From Halobacteriovorax sp. (GTDB lineage Bacteria; Bdellovibrionota; Bacteriovoracia; Bacteriovoracales; Bacteriovoracaceae), in NCBI GenBank assembly GCA_020048985.1, contig JAIFLR010000076.1, forward strand, positions 23,903 to 87,902: 64,000 nt of DNA, written 5' to 3'. The notes beneath the pieces were generated by a model. That model made no database searches. It was given only the letters and a program-made list of their open reading frames with translations, and was not told the DNA's origin. Both the position numbers and the translations under genes were made by a program. This document shows positions 54,131 to 61,866 of the stretch, one piece after another; position 1 is the stretch's first letter, and each line of letters starts with the position of its first letter.

Positions 54131-54785
54131 AGTTAGTCCAATTTGTATAATTGAAACTCCATTTAAGGAGAAATTCGGAATCCCTCGCCAGTCGATGTTG
54201 ATTCCCGAAGCTCTCGGAAAAATGGAGTTTCCTAAAAACGATTTTTTTATGGAAGCCTTTCGGGGTATCGAAGGCTTCTCTCATCTCTGGCTCATATTTT
54301 CTTTTCACGAAGCAGTTGGAGAGGGTGCCAAGGCACTGGTTCGCCCCCCAAGATTTTCGGGCAAAGAAAAATGGGGTGTCTTTGCAACTCGCTCTCCCCA
54401 CCGTCCTAATCACCTAGGTCTTTCGGTTGTGAAATTTAAAAGTATTGATTATAGCTCAAGTAAAATCATCTTGATGGTTGAAGGAGTGGATTTAGTTTCA
54501 GGCACTCCTATCATGGACATCAAGCCCTACATCGCTTACGCAGACTCCTATCCACTGGCCACCTCGGGCCCTTTTCAGGAAAGCCCCATTTTTAAAAAAG
54601 TTGTCTGGAAAACGGAAGCGGAAATGAATCCAGAAACTAAAAGATTAATTGAAAAGGTTATTGGTCTTGACCCAAGATCAGGTGCTGATCAGATGGATTC
54701 TTTTGGCGTATCCATCGCTGGGTACAATGTACGCTTTCAAATGACTGATGGTGAGTTTGTGATTTTAGAAGTGACTAAGGAGTAG
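54114..54785 (+). CDS. trmO: tRNA (N6-threonylcarbamoyladenosine-37-N6)-methyltransferase TrmO
   Basis: About 223-residue TsaA/YaeB family beta-barrel methyltransferase that puts the last methyl on t6A37 of tRNA. PICIIETPFKEKFGIPRQSML, GFSHLWLIFSFHE, RSPHRPNHLGLSVVKF, and GTPIMDIKPYIAYADS match it. The C-terminal domain is present. ATG 54114 lies inside the SulP gene end; a TTG at 54102 is less likely. Overlaps the convergent sulfatase gene by 11 bp. Confidence 0.93.
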   Translation: MSRSIEVSPICIIETPFKEKFGIPRQSMLIPEALGKMEFPKNDFFMEAFRGIEGFSHLWLIFSFHEAVGEGAKALVRPPRFSGKEKWGVFATRSPHRPNHLGLSVVKFKSIDYSSSKIILMVEGVDLVSGTPIMDIKPYIAYADSYPLATSGPFQESPIFKKVVWKTEAEMNPETKRLIEKVIGLDPRSGADQMDSFGVSIAGYNVRFQMTDGEFVILEVTKE

Positions 54786-56394
54786 TCTGAAATTCGTAGT
54801 CCCCAAGGATGCCAAATTTAACATTCGCTTTTCCTGCAAAACCATCAATATCATTCCCAAAAATCACGTAATCTTTCATGATCGTAAACGGACTCTGATT
54901 GGTTTCCCACCCCAGGGCCTGTGTGGTGTAGAGTGCCAGATTGTAATGAGGCAAATATCTGAATAGCTCTTTAGTGCGTGCTGGAAGTTCTTTATTAAAT
55001 GATTGAATGAGAACTGGAACTTCAAAAGAGCTGCGTGCCAGAAATCCATGGCCCCATCTGCCATTTTCTCCAACAGATTCTCCGTGATCAGAGAGATAAA
55101 TCACCAGCGTTTTAGATTTTTGTTTTTCAAGAATTGTTTTTAGCTCATTCCAAAAGAGATCAAATTCAACGACTGAGTTATCGTAGTCATTAATTCTTTG
55201 GTTTGTGTCTTTATTCTTGAATTTAGCTGTTGCGGTTGTTGAACGCAATTCCCAAGGTCCGTGCGAGCCTCTCTGGTGGAGCATGATAAAATGTTTGCCT
55301 CCCGTCTGAAGGAGTTCGGATAGTTTTGGCAGAAGAACCCTGTCGATGACGGCGTTAGGGTCCACTGTTGCGGGAGAAACCGATTCAAGGCTGCGGTAAT
55401 CATCTAGGTAAGCGGTACACAAATAAGGCGCAATATAGCGAAGTTGCTGGCCCGACTGGGCAGAAAGAAAATGGGTAGAGTATCCAATCTGTTTGGCCGA
55501 CCTGAAGATGCAATGCTCACCCTTAGCGGCTTTAATTCCGCCTGCTTCGCCGTAACCCAGATTTAGAAAAAAAGCGACACTGATATCTGTTGAGACTCCG
55601 GCCGAGAGTCCAACGGTATGGAAAAAGTTAGGCGAACCTTTTAGTTGATCAAGATGGGGAGTGGTCGCTCGCTCATAACCAAAGAGACTCATGTGGTGAG
55701 GGGAGAGACTCTCACCTAGGACCAAAATGATGTTGTCCCATTCTTGCTTGGGACCCTTCGTTAGTTTGAGATTTACCGACTCGTTTTGCTCAAGAGAAAA
55801 ACGTTTTGAATCCATTTTGTAGGGAAGAATTCGTCCCATAAAATAAGAAAGAGAAAGGTAAACATTAAAACCGGTCAGTTCACGAGTTGAGGGCTGGCGT
55901 CCCCAAGTATTGCCTGTGACGTATGTTCTTGCAGGGTTATACAGAAAATAAAGAATCAATAAAGCCGGCACAATCTTGAAAGCAAACTGAGTCTTGAGAC
56001 GCTTGTGAAAATAGTAACCAATGGCAAGAGGAATCAAAGTGAAGGCTAGGGGAATGAGAACGTGCTGAAGTTCAGCCGTCAAGACGCCGGCAATTTCATG
56101 CATTTCAGAGAACAAAAGGAAAATTTCATTGGGCAGTATCTGAGTTCCAAAATAAGAGAGATGGGCCATCTGAGCAAAGTTCAGAATCATGATGAAACTT
56201 AAAATGAAAAAGCGAGTTTTTGATCCTTTCGCAAATGTGAAGAAGAGAAAGAAGGCAAACATCGCCAGATTTTTTTCAAACGTCAGCCAGGTGATAGGAT
56301 AACCCTTGAGAGCGTAAAACCCATACTGCTGCCCAAGAGTCAAAACGAGAAAAATTAACGCTAAAGAAATGTGGTTTCGCGCTTTTTGAAACAT
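54775..56394 (-). CDS. Phosphoethanolamine-transferase-like sulfatase-fold membrane protein
   Basis: 539-residue inner-membrane protein: five helices in residues 1-155, then a periplasmic alkaline-phosphatase-superfamily domain from about 220. The catalytic region is LVLGESLSPHHMSLFGYERATTP with E228 and S229 where many EptA enzymes have Thr (CptA-type members have Ser). Metal sites LSDHGES and GHG are present. Such enzymes add phosphoethanolamine to lipid A or glycans. GATAAT lies 7 bases before the ATG. Overlaps trmO by 11 bp. Confidence 0.87.
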   Translation of the reverse strand: MFQKARNHISLALIFLVLTLGQQYGFYALKGYPITWLTFEKNLAMFAFFLFFTFAKGSKTRFFILSFIMILNFAQMAHLSYFGTQILPNEIFLLFSEMHEIAGVLTAELQHVLIPLAFTLIPLAIGYYFHKRLKTQFAFKIVPALLILYFLYNPARTYVTGNTWGRQPSTRELTGFNVYLSLSYFMGRILPYKMDSKRFSLEQNESVNLKLTKGPKQEWDNIILVLGESLSPHHMSLFGYERATTPHLDQLKGSPNFFHTVGLSAGVSTDISVAFFLNLGYGEAGGIKAAKGEHCIFRSAKQIGYSTHFLSAQSGQQLRYIAPYLCTAYLDDYRSLESVSPATVDPNAVIDRVLLPKLSELLQTGGKHFIMLHQRGSHGPWELRSTTATAKFKNKDTNQRINDYDNSVVEFDLFWNELKTILEKQKSKTLVIYLSDHGESVGENGRWGHGFLARSSFEVPVLIQSFNKELPARTKELFRYLPHYNLALYTTQALGWETNQSPFTIMKDYVIFGNDIDGFAGKANVKFGILGDYEFQTTP

Positions 56395-56402
56395 GCTGAA
56401 AA

Positions 56403-56612
56403 TTATCCGCGTGTCTTGAGTTCTTTAAAGACTCTCTCTAGCAGAGCTTTGCATTGAGCTTCGTCTAGTCCATGGAGCATGTGACTCGGTGGAAGAGCTT
56501 TTAAGCTCTTCTCAGAGTTGCTCTTAAAAGAAACAAGTCTATTGTTGATGTTGTTTCTAAGAGTTCTGAGCTTTTTATCAGTAAAGGCACTTAGGTCTGA
56601 GTAATCTTTCAT
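56403..56612 (-). CDS. Small hypothetical protein (69 aa)
   Basis: Not recognised. Basic, predicted helical (LSAFTDKKLRTLRNNINNRLVS, then LLERVFKELKTRG), with one Cys. It overlaps the helicase stop by 4 bp (ATGA), so the two are coupled. An RNA-binding or helicase-partner role is possible, unproven. Confidence 0.65.
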   Translation of the reverse strand: MKDYSDLSAFTDKKLRTLRNNINNRLVSFKSNSEKSLKALPPSHMLHGLDEAQCKALLERVFKELKTRG

Positions 56613-57952
56613 TTTCTATTCCTGAATTTAAATCCAACTTTAGGTTTTCTGTTATCTTCTGGTTTTTTTGAGGCGTCTGTCGATTGTGGCGCTCTAGCTG
56701 CGGGACGCTGCTCATTTCGCTGCTCACCGCGCTCTGGTCTCGGCTTGTGTTCGGGTCTTGGGCCTCTGACTGCGCGTGGATCACGGAAATTAGTTTCCTT
56801 AGACGGTTTTACATATTGCTCAGGCACGCCCACAAAATTTTCTGCAGAGAGTTTGAGACCAATTGTTTTTTCAATACGTTTGAGAGCATCTCTTTCTGTT
56901 TCATCACAAAAAGAAATAGCGTCGCCTTCTTTGCCGGCGCGGGCCGTTCTTCCAATTCGGTGAACATAACTTTCAGCTTCTACTGGAAGGTCATAATTCA
57001 CCACGTGAGAAATACCCTGGACATCAATTCCGCGGGCAGCAATATCAGTCGCAATGAGGACTTTAATCTTTCCTTGCTTAAAGTTCTCAAGTGCCTGTTC
57101 GCGAGCTGACTGAGATTTATTTCCGTGAATAGCAGCACATGGGATCTTAAAGAAATTAAGGTAATCAACAATCTTATTGGCGCCGTGTTTCGTGCGCGTG
57201 AAAACCAACGTGAGTTCAGTTGATTCTTCGTTAATGATTTTTTTGAGCAGCTGGTTCTTATCGGCTTTTTTACAGTGAATGATTCGTTGATCGATTTTTT
57301 CGACTGTTGTCGAAGGAGGAGTGACTTCAACTTTCTTCGGGTTATGAAGAAGTTTGGCCGCTAGTGAAGCAATCTCGCCTGGCATAGTGGCCGAGAAAAG
57401 AAGTGTTTGCTTTTTAGGTGGCAGCTTGGGAATAATTTTTCTGATGTCGTTAATGAATCCCATATCAAGCATTCGGTCAGCTTCATCGAGCACAAAGATT
57501 TCAACTCGGCCAAGTCGGCAGTGACCCTGGTTCATGAGATCCAAAAGACGTCCCGGTGTAGCGACCAGAATATCCAAACCGTTTCTTAGGGCATTGACCT
57601 GAGTGCCTTGGCCCACGCCACCGAAGATAACAGCATATTTTAATTTAAGACCTTCACCGTATTTATCTAAGCTCTCTTTGATTTGAGAAGCTAGCTCACG
57701 AGTCGGAGCAAGAATCAGCGCCCGAGGCTCACATGGCATAAGGCTGAAGTCTCGATTAGCGAGACGCTGAAGCATAGGGAGAGTGAAAGCAGCAGTTTTT
57801 CCAGTACCCGTTTGAGCGATTCCCAAGAGGTCACTACCTTCAAGAAGATGAGGAATCGATTCGGCCTGGATAGGGGTTGGAGTTGTATAACCGGCTTTTT
57901 CTAGGTTTTGTAGAAGCTGCGCGTGGAGCTTGAGTTCATTGAATTTTAACAT
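56609..57952 (-). CDS. rhlE: DEAD-box RNA helicase (RhlE type)
   Basis: 447-residue ATP-dependent RNA helicase. Motifs: Q motif TTPTPIQAESIP, Walker A AQTGTGKT (46-53), DEAD in VLDEADRMLDMGF, SAT in LLFSATMP, and HRIGRTARAGKEGDA (motif VI). The Arg/Pro-rich tail after about 380 (RGPRPEHKPRPERGEQRNEQ) is typical for RNA binding. No clear ribosome site for the ATG; GATTGACGATTGACG, a direct repeat, lies upstream. Coupled to the 69-aa gene. Confidence 0.94.
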   Translation of the reverse strand: MLKFNELKLHAQLLQNLEKAGYTTPTPIQAESIPHLLEGSDLLGIAQTGTGKTAAFTLPMLQRLANRDFSLMPCEPRALILAPTRELASQIKESLDKYGEGLKLKYAVIFGGVGQGTQVNALRNGLDILVATPGRLLDLMNQGHCRLGRVEIFVLDEADRMLDMGFINDIRKIIPKLPPKKQTLLFSATMPGEIASLAAKLLHNPKKVEVTPPSTTVEKIDQRIIHCKKADKNQLLKKIINEESTELTLVFTRTKHGANKIVDYLNFFKIPCAAIHGNKSQSAREQALENFKQGKIKVLIATDIAARGIDVQGISHVVNYDLPVEAESYVHRIGRTARAGKEGDAISFCDETERDALKRIEKTIGLKLSAENFVGVPEQYVKPSKETNFRDPRAVRGPRPEHKPRPERGEQRNEQRPAARAPQSTDASKKPEDNRKPKVGFKFRNRK

Positions 57953-58079
57953 GTGCGGACAATCGTTCTTTACGCGTCAATCGTCAATCTAAACTCATTT
58001 CAAAACTGAGAAAATCCGGTGGATTGGGGGCCCATTTATGGCCTGATCTCATGAACTTAAGCTATTTTCCCCACTTAAA

Positions 58080-58107
58080 TTGACATTTGTAGCTAATTAG
58101 CTACAAT
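58080..58107 (+). promoter_or_regulatory. Promoter and palindromic operator of toxin-antitoxin pair 1
   Basis: TTGACA (58080-58085), 16-base spacer, TACAAT (58102-58107). A perfect 20-bp palindrome at 58087-58106 (half-site TTGTAGCTAA) covers the spacer and -10, placed so that a bound antitoxin would block RNA polymerase. Confidence 0.8.
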
Positions 58108-58122
58108 GCAAAGGAGTACATT

Positions 58123-58443
58123 TTGAGGGTCTCGATCTATGAGAGTGAAAGTGGAGATAGTCCATTTAAACTTTGGTTTCATTCCATTGGTGATTCACTG
58201 ATACTTCAAAGAATTCGAATGAGAATTCTCAGGATTGAAGAAGGAAATTTAGGGGATCATAAATATTTAGGCGAAGACGTTTATGAACTCAGAATGACGT
58301 TTGGTGGCGGAATCAGAATTTATTATGGAATTTATAATAATGAGGTCGTTCTACTGCTGACTGGTGGAAATAAAAACTCCCAGCAAAGAGACATCATAAA
58401 AGCGCGAAGCCTGTGGCAAAAATTTTTGGAGAAAAATAGATGA
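58123..58443 (+). CDS. RelE/ParE-superfamily toxin (HigB/Gp49-like)
   Basis: 106-residue toxin of a type II system, expected to cut mRNA at the ribosome. Family marks: FKLWFHSIGDSLILQRIRMRILRIEEGNLGDHKYLGEDVYELRMTFGGGIRIYYGI and VLLLTGGNKNSQQRDI. The start is TTG at 58123, six bases behind AAGGAG. Toxin first, antitoxin second, as in HigBA-type modules. The promoter carries a palindromic operator. Confidence 0.88.
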   Translation: MRVSIYESESGDSPFKLWFHSIGDSLILQRIRMRILRIEEGNLGDHKYLGEDVYELRMTFGGGIRIYYGIYNNEVVLLLTGGNKNSQQRDIIKARSLWQKFLEKNR

Positions 58444-58742
58444 AATCAGCAATTCCATTTGAGGATTTTTTAAAAGAGTCTCTCGTGGGTGATGAGGAAT
58501 CACAATTTAATTTACTCAAGGTCGCTTTCGAAGAAAACTACGACATGCCTGGGGCCATTATGAGAGCTATCCGCGTTGTGGCCGAAGTCCGGGGAATCTC
58601 CCATCTGGCCGAGAATGCAGACTTAAACCGAGAAAATCTTTACCGCGTTCTGTCTGGAAACACTTTTCCTCGAATTGATACGTTCTTTAAAATTATAAAC
58701 GCGCTCGGGCTTAGGCTTACAGTTGAGCCTAAAGTAAGTTAG
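58440..58742 (+). CDS. HTH-type antitoxin of pair 1
   Basis: 100-residue addiction-module antidote: N-terminal FEDFLKESLVGDEESQFNLLKVA, then a helix-turn-helix (LAENADLNRENLYRVLSGNTFPRIDTFFKIINALGLRL). Its ATG overlaps the toxin stop (ATGA). It should bind the palindrome at 58087-58106 and repress the operon. The end of this gene carries the -35 of the glycosyltransferase promoter. Confidence 0.9.
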   Translation: MKSAIPFEDFLKESLVGDEESQFNLLKVAFEENYDMPGAIMRAIRVVAEVRGISHLAENADLNRENLYRVLSGNTFPRIDTFFKIINALGLRLTVEPKVS

Positions 58743-58751
58743 TGCTACATT
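58723..58751 (+). promoter_or_regulatory. Promoter of the glycosyltransferase gene (leaderless)
   Basis: TTGAGC (58723-58728), 17-base spacer, TACATT (58746-58751), then six bases to the ATG at 58758. Inside the end of the antitoxin gene. No ribosome site. Confidence 0.6.
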
Positions 58752-58757
58752 ATTCTG

Positions 58758-59867
58758 ATGAAAGTCCTCATCTCACGTAAAGATCTCCGGGATACCACCT
58801 CTGGGGTGCCTAAAAAGGTGCTGCAAGAGCTTCAATTCTTTAACAAATCTGGCCATGAAGCCTTTGCGATTGCAGAGACCATAAATACTGAAATGGTTAA
58901 GGAATTCGGAGGCGTCCCAGTTAAGACTTTTCGTTGGCCCTTCTCTGGCTATTTTCGCCGTCAGTTTTATCATCAACAAGTCGAGCGCTGGGTTCGTAAA
59001 AATCGTCCCTCCATCGTTATTGGCCACGGTGATATTCTTCACCAGGATGTTCTCTATATTCACAACTGTGTTCACCTCGCCCATGAATTAATCGAAGGTA
59101 AACCTTTGCCGGCCGATCATGAGGTAGGGAAAGTTCATTCGGCGATCTTTGAAAAAGGCTCATATAAACTTCTCGTCTGTAATTCGCAGATGATGAAGGA
59201 TGATTTAGTCAAACGTTTTCAGGTTGATGCCAATAAAGCCGTGGTGATTTATCCTGAAGTGAATCTTGCTAAATTTAAAGTTGATGACGCTGCAAAAGTA
59301 AAAAAAGAGTGGCGGACAAAGTTTGGGTTTGCTGAGGATGATTTTGTGATAGGGCTCGTCACCTCAGGCAATTTTAAAAAGAGAAATCTTGGGCTTTTAA
59401 TCGAAGCGTATAAAGAAATCGCCCAGACAAATCCCAAAGCGAAGTTGTTCATTGCGGGCGGAAATATTGATCAGAAATACAAAGATCAAGCGCCCAAAGA
59501 AGGTGTGGTTTTTGCTCCACCAATAATTGATGTGAAAAATTATTATTACCTCTTAGACGTCTTTGTCCTTCCTGCCCACATTGAGGAATTTGGCCGAAGT
59601 GTGCTGGAGGCGATGTACTGTGGAGTACCGGTTATTACTACTAAATATGTGGGTGCGAGTGAAATCCTCGAGGGAAGTTCCCGTGAATTTATCTTGGAAG
59701 AGATCACACAGGCGAACTTAGTGGCAAAGTTAAAACGACTGATGGATCAAGAGATTTTTAAGTTGGTTTCAACTCAAAATATAAAAACTGCGCAAGCTTA
59801 TAGCTCAGAAGTTCAGAGTAACGTCTTCGGTGAAGTGCTGACGAAATTTGGAATCCTACGTGGATAA
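58758..59867 (+). CDS. Glycosyltransferase family 4 (GT-B)
   Basis: 369-residue sugar transferase with the GT-B two-domain fold. N-terminal acceptor domain (SRKDLRDTTSGVPKKVLQEL), C-terminal donor domain with GLVTSGNFKKRNLGLLIEA and the nucleotide-sugar motif EEFGRSVLEAMYCGVPVITT (EX7E). Likely adds a hexose to a cell-surface glycan or lipid; donor unknown. Leaderless-type start. The cupin gene overlaps its 3' end by 8 bp. Confidence 0.9.
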   Translation: MKVLISRKDLRDTTSGVPKKVLQELQFFNKSGHEAFAIAETINTEMVKEFGGVPVKTFRWPFSGYFRRQFYHQQVERWVRKNRPSIVIGHGDILHQDVLYIHNCVHLAHELIEGKPLPADHEVGKVHSAIFEKGSYKLLVCNSQMMKDDLVKRFQVDANKAVVIYPEVNLAKFKVDDAAKVKKEWRTKFGFAEDDFVIGLVTSGNFKKRNLGLLIEAYKEIAQTNPKAKLFIAGGNIDQKYKDQAPKEGVVFAPPIIDVKNYYYLLDVFVLPAHIEEFGRSVLEAMYCGVPVITTKYVGASEILEGSSREFILEEITQANLVAKLKRLMDQEIFKLVSTQNIKTAQAYSSEVQSNVFGEVLTKFGILRG

Positions 59868-60294
59868 GCTTCAAGAACTCATCAAGACTCACAAACTTCT
59901 GCCTCATCCAGAGGGCGGGTACTATAAAGAAACTTATCGTTCGGATTATTCGACGGGGATTTTTTATTTGCTCACTAAGGGCGAGAAATCAAGCTTTCAC
60001 CGAATTAAATCAGACGAGATGTGGCACTTCTATGGTGGGGATTCACTAACAGTGGTGGAGATTTCACAAGAGGGTGCTCTTAAAGAAACCCGCCTGGATA
60101 AAGATCATGTTCAGTATGTAGTACCGGCCGGAGTGTGGTTCGGGGCCTACCTTGAAAATGACTCCAATTACGCTTTTGTGGGGTGCACCGTAGCTCCTGC
60201 TTTTCACTTTGAAGATTTCGAATTGGCCTCGAAAGATGTCTTTCTAAAGAGTTATCCTCAGCATGCTGCTATGATTCATAGATTAATTACCTGA
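59860..60294 (+). CDS. Cupin superfamily protein (DUF985)
   Basis: About 144-residue beta-barrel protein: LLPHPEGGYYKETYRS, IFYLLTKGEKSSFHRIKSDEMWHFYGGDSLTV and VVPAGVWFGAYL are the family core. Role of the family is unknown; a sugar epimerase-like fold is the nearest relative. The GTG start at 59860 overlaps the glycosyltransferase stop, so a shared sugar-related role is plausible. Confidence 0.88.
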   Translation: MDKLQELIKTHKLLPHPEGGYYKETYRSDYSTGIFYLLTKGEKSSFHRIKSDEMWHFYGGDSLTVVEISQEGALKETRLDKDHVQYVVPAGVWFGAYLENDSNYAFVGCTVAPAFHFEDFELASKDVFLKSYPQHAAMIHRLIT

Positions 60295-60379
60295 TTTTAA
60301 TCATCAAACTTCATATGTCACATCAGCTTCAATCTGGTACTGATTTCGTAAATTGGTTACATCAAACCTAGGAGTATTT

Positions 60380-61066
60380 ATGAAATTGGCCCTACTTGCC
60401 CTTTTAATGTTTTCTTCAACTGTCTTTGCTTTTGAGAAAGTAAAAATCAACGGCAAACTCTATGTGGCAAATGGTTTTGATGACAACGATCTGGTTGAGT
60501 TAACTGTAGTTGGAACTCTTCCTAACTCTTGTTACAAAAATCCTTCTTACGAAATCGAAAGAAAAGATAATAAATTTTCAGTCCGTTTATTTGCTCACTA
60601 CGTTCCATTGCCTGAAGGCTGTAGAGAAGTGTCGATGCCATACACAGAAACGATTAATTTTGGGATGATGTATGCTGGAGATTATGGTGTTGCTTTAATT
60701 AACAAAAAGAATACTGAACTTAAAAGTCTTCAAATTAAAACAGCTTCATCTCAGCTAGTTGATGAGTTTTTGTACGGTAACGTCAGTGGTGTTGTTGAAA
60801 ACGATTATAACCGTGAAATCGAGCTTATCGGTGTTAACCCAGTTAACTGCCTAGAGTTGGATAAAGTTGTTGCTGACGTACAAAATGCAATGATTGTTGT
60901 AAGACCACTTTTTAAAGAAGTTGGAACTTGTGAAAATAAACCAACTCCGTTCAAAATTAAATACACTGTTCCATTCCTTGATGACCAAGTGAAAGGTGTT
61001 CTTCTTCATGTGAGAGTGATGAACGGTAGATCTTACAATTATCTTTATCAGAATCAGATGAAATAG
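60380..61066 (+). CDS. Hypothetical secreted protein (228 aa)
   Basis: Not recognised. The ATG at 60380 has AGGAG upstream and gives a good signal peptide (MKLALLALLMFSSTVFA). The mature part is beta-rich and has four cysteines (NSCYKN, EGCREV, VNCLEL, GTCENK), probably two disulfides. A good intrinsic terminator follows. It lies between the cupin and the second toxin pair. Confidence 0.72.
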   Translation: MKLALLALLMFSSTVFAFEKVKINGKLYVANGFDDNDLVELTVVGTLPNSCYKNPSYEIERKDNKFSVRLFAHYVPLPEGCREVSMPYTETINFGMMYAGDYGVALINKKNTELKSLQIKTASSQLVDEFLYGNVSGVVENDYNREIELIGVNPVNCLELDKVVADVQNAMIVVRPLFKEVGTCENKPTPFKIKYTVPFLDDQVKGVLLHVRVMNGRSYNYLYQNQMK

Positions 61067-61080
61067 TTTTCTTGATCGCG

Positions 61081-61112
61081 GGTCACTAGCCATTACGGCT
61101 GGTGACCTTTTT
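61081..61112 (+). terminator. Intrinsic terminator
   Basis: GGTCACTAGCC, loop ATTAC, GGCTGGTGACC (one U-G pair), then five T: ends the 228-aa gene. Confidence 0.85.
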
Positions 61113-61204
61113 GGCATTTCAGGTCTGAAGTATATTCTTCTACAAATCTATAATTATTCAAATTGAGTCGCAAAAACTGTAATTAACCCAATGCTTTTAA
61201 AAAG

Positions 61205-61228
61205 AATTATCGCAAATTTGCGATAATT
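61205..61228 (+). promoter_or_regulatory. Palindromic operator of toxin-antitoxin pair 2
   Basis: Perfect 24-bp palindrome (half-site AATTATCGCAAA), 18 bases before the toxin ATG. Contains GATAAT (61222-61227), a likely -10. Distinct from the operator of pair 1. Confidence 0.75.
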
Positions 61229-61246
61229 GGCAATCTAGGGTATATT

Positions 61247-61576
61247 ATGGAAGTTAGGGTATTTCCGCAGGTTGAAAAGGTCTTAAGTAAGGAATCAAAA
61301 GAAATAAGGCAAGATCTTCAGGATGTGCTGGAAAAGATTGAGCTAAACTTCAAATTAGGTATGCCACTCATTAAAAGCTTGGGCTCTATTTTTCCTGGCT
61401 TGAGTGAAATTCGGATAAAAGACAGATCTGGGCCATTTAGAGTGATTTATATCTTAAAGCGAAAAGAAGTTATTTATCTTATTCATGCTTTTAGGAAAAA
61501 AACACAAAAGTTACCTGAAAAAGAAAAGCAAATAATTTTGAAGAGACTGAAGGAAATAACCAATGAGCAAGATTAA
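61247..61576 (+). CDS. RelE-superfamily toxin (Gp49-like), pair 2
   Basis: 109-residue toxin of a second type II system: EVRVFPQVEKVLSKESKEI, LGSIFPGLSEIRIKDRSGPFRVIYIL, and HAFRKKTQKLPEKEKQIILKRLKEI, all typical of phage-type RelE (HigB) toxins. TAGGG six bases before the ATG. It overlaps the antitoxin by 14 bp. It is less like the toxin of pair 1 than both are like family members. Confidence 0.88.
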   Translation: MEVRVFPQVEKVLSKESKEIRQDLQDVLEKIELNFKLGMPLIKSLGSIFPGLSEIRIKDRSGPFRVIYILKRKEVIYLIHAFRKKTQKLPEKEKQIILKRLKEITNEQD

Positions 61577-61859
61577 ATCGTATAAAAGTGTTCATCATTT
61601 TTCTCGAGACGCATTGAATTTAAATGATTATGAAAGTTGGCTCATTACTTTCAAGAATAAACTAATTAAGTTGATAATTGAAACCAGGAAGAAAAATAAT
61701 CTATCTCAACAAGATCTTGCTCTTATTTTGGGGACGACTCAATCAGTGGTCAGCAGGATTGAATCGGGTCCTTCGAAGGGTATAACTATTGATTACCTCT
61801 TAAGGGTTGCTACCGGGTTAGGAATCTTGCCTCATAAGATGATTAAGTTGGCAGCGTAG
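61563..61859 (+). CDS. XRE-type HTH antitoxin of pair 2
   Basis: 98-residue antitoxin with an N-terminal toxin-binding helix region and a helix-turn-helix at about 40-75 (LSQQDLALILGTTQSVVSRIESG, a Cro/C1 type). Should bind the palindrome upstream of the operon. It ends 7 bp before the stop of the convergent binding-protein gene. Confidence 0.9.
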   Translation: MSKIKSYKSVHHFSRDALNLNDYESWLITFKNKLIKLIIETRKKNNLSQQDLALILGTTQSVVSRIESGPSKGITIDYLLRVATGLGILPHKMIKLAA

Positions 61860-61866
61860 TTAGAGT

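Noticed and set aside
58080..61860. Prophage or integrated element bounded by the two toxin pairs
   Set aside because: No integrase, att-like direct repeats or tRNA target were found; base composition is similar to the surroundings.
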